Below, piece by piece: positions 15,262 to 15,570 of a DNA stretch of 15,570 nucleotides; the first letter of the stretch is position 1; every line of letters begins with the position of its first letter. The stretch covers positions 1 through 15,570 of the forward strand of contig CAMJHI010000024.1 of NCBI GenBank assembly GCA_946405475.1, in the 5' to 3' direction. Source of the DNA: an uncultured Clostridia bacterium (GTDB taxonomy: Bacteria; Bacillota; Clostridia; Oscillospirales; Acutalibacteraceae). Made by a program: the position numbers and the translations under genes. The notes under the pieces are model-generated. The model ran no database searches and was not told the DNA's origin. It was given only the letters and a program-made list of their open reading frames with translations.

Positions 15262-15570
15262 ATGAAACATGTCCGCCGCATTCTGGCTCTGGTGCTGGTG
15301 TTCGCCGTTGGCGTTTCCTCCATGCTGTTCGCCGCCAACGCCGAAACCGCCGACACGCAGACTTACCCCGTCATCGTCGTCGCCGGTTACGGCGGCACCT
15401 CGCTTTACAAGGTTTCGCCCGACAACCCGCAGGACAACGTGTGGTACGTCGGCGACAGCCTGATCACAGACGCCGTCGTCAGCCACATTCCTCAAATCCT
15501 GTTCGGGCTGCTGCGCCTGGCGCTGGGCAACCCGAAGCCGCTGGCCGACGTCGTCGGGAGAGAGTTCGTC
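15262..15570 (+). CDS. Second secreted alpha/beta hydrolase, N-terminal part (3' truncated by window)
   Basis: An open frame from ATG 15262 runs to the window edge (103 residues). A signal peptide with an ANA cleavage motif (residues 1-27) is followed by YPVIVVAGYGGTSLYKVSPDNP, which lines up with YPLIIVPGYSSASMYVVKPDNP of the preceding gene; GNPK and VGRE near its end also match (GNPK, VGQE). It is therefore a tandem paralogue, and the same hydrolase family is expected, although the nucleophile region lies outside the window. GAGGG at 15249-15253 is the ribosome site. The 35-base gap without promoter or terminator suggests co-transcription with the upstream hydrolase. Confidence 0.8.
   Translation, partial: MKHVRRILALVLVFAVGVSSMLFAANAETADTQTYPVIVVAGYGGTSLYKVSPDNPQDNVWYVGDSLITDAVVSHIPQILFGLLRLALGNPKPLADVVGREFV

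Noticed and set aside
1..15570. CRISPR arrays, tRNA or rRNA genes, prophage, toxin-antitoxin or defence islands
   Set aside because: No regularly spaced repeats, no recognisable tRNA or rRNA sequence, and no coding sequence resembling phage or defence proteins on either strand.

Overview
The window reads as chromosomal DNA from an anaerobic Gram-positive member of Clostridia, most likely a gut Oscillospirales/Ruminococcaceae-type organism. The grounds are GC-rich coding sequence, strong AGGAGG-type ribosome binding sites, sigma-A-like promoters with good TATAAT boxes, signal peptides and a lipobox of Gram-positive style, and a clostridial K+-dependent membrane pyrophosphatase. The taxon is an inference; there is no rRNA or other marker gene.

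Layout. (1) 1-183: the 3' end of a TPR protein, ending at a bidirectional terminator. (2) 258-2348, minus: hppA, an ion-pumping membrane pyrophosphatase with its own promoter and a small leader hairpin. (3) 2599-4711, plus: a two-gene unit of secreted enzymes, a GH16 glycoside hydrolase and a calcineurin-like phosphoesterase, closed by a bidirectional hairpin terminator. (4) 4786-5931, minus: a STAS domain fused to an aminoglycoside-phosphotransferase-like kinase. (5) 6114-6274: a 161-bp MITE-like palindromic element with 4-bp TTAG duplications, inserted against the terminator of the next operon. (6) 9319 down to 6290, minus: a tight operon of a ceramidase-superfamily protein without signal peptide, a DegT/DnrJ/EryC1/StrS aminotransferase and a small lipoprotein. 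(7) 9404-10345, plus: a second GH16 enzyme, divergent from that operon, with a promoter and an overlapping palindrome between them. (8) 10512-11636, plus: a GT2 glycosyltransferase. (9) 11811-13085, plus: a CPA2-type cation/proton antiporter. (10) 13187 to the window end, plus: two tandem secreted alpha/beta hydrolases with distant LCAT-like features, the second cut by the window edge.

Taken together, six products are predicted to be exported (two GH16 enzymes, the phosphoesterase, the two alpha/beta hydrolases and the lipoprotein), so much of the region looks like an extracellular or surface hydrolase neighbourhood, mixed with ion-transport housekeeping (pyrophosphatase, antiporter). No phage, CRISPR, toxin-antitoxin or defence system is recognisable. 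The most unusual items are the ceramidase-like/aminotransferase/lipoprotein operon, whose first gene lacks the ceramidase nucleophile; the tandem alpha/beta hydrolases with a C-terminal amphipathic tail that resembles the tail of the phosphoesterase; the STAS-kinase fusion; the atypical N-terminus of the second GH16; and the MITE.
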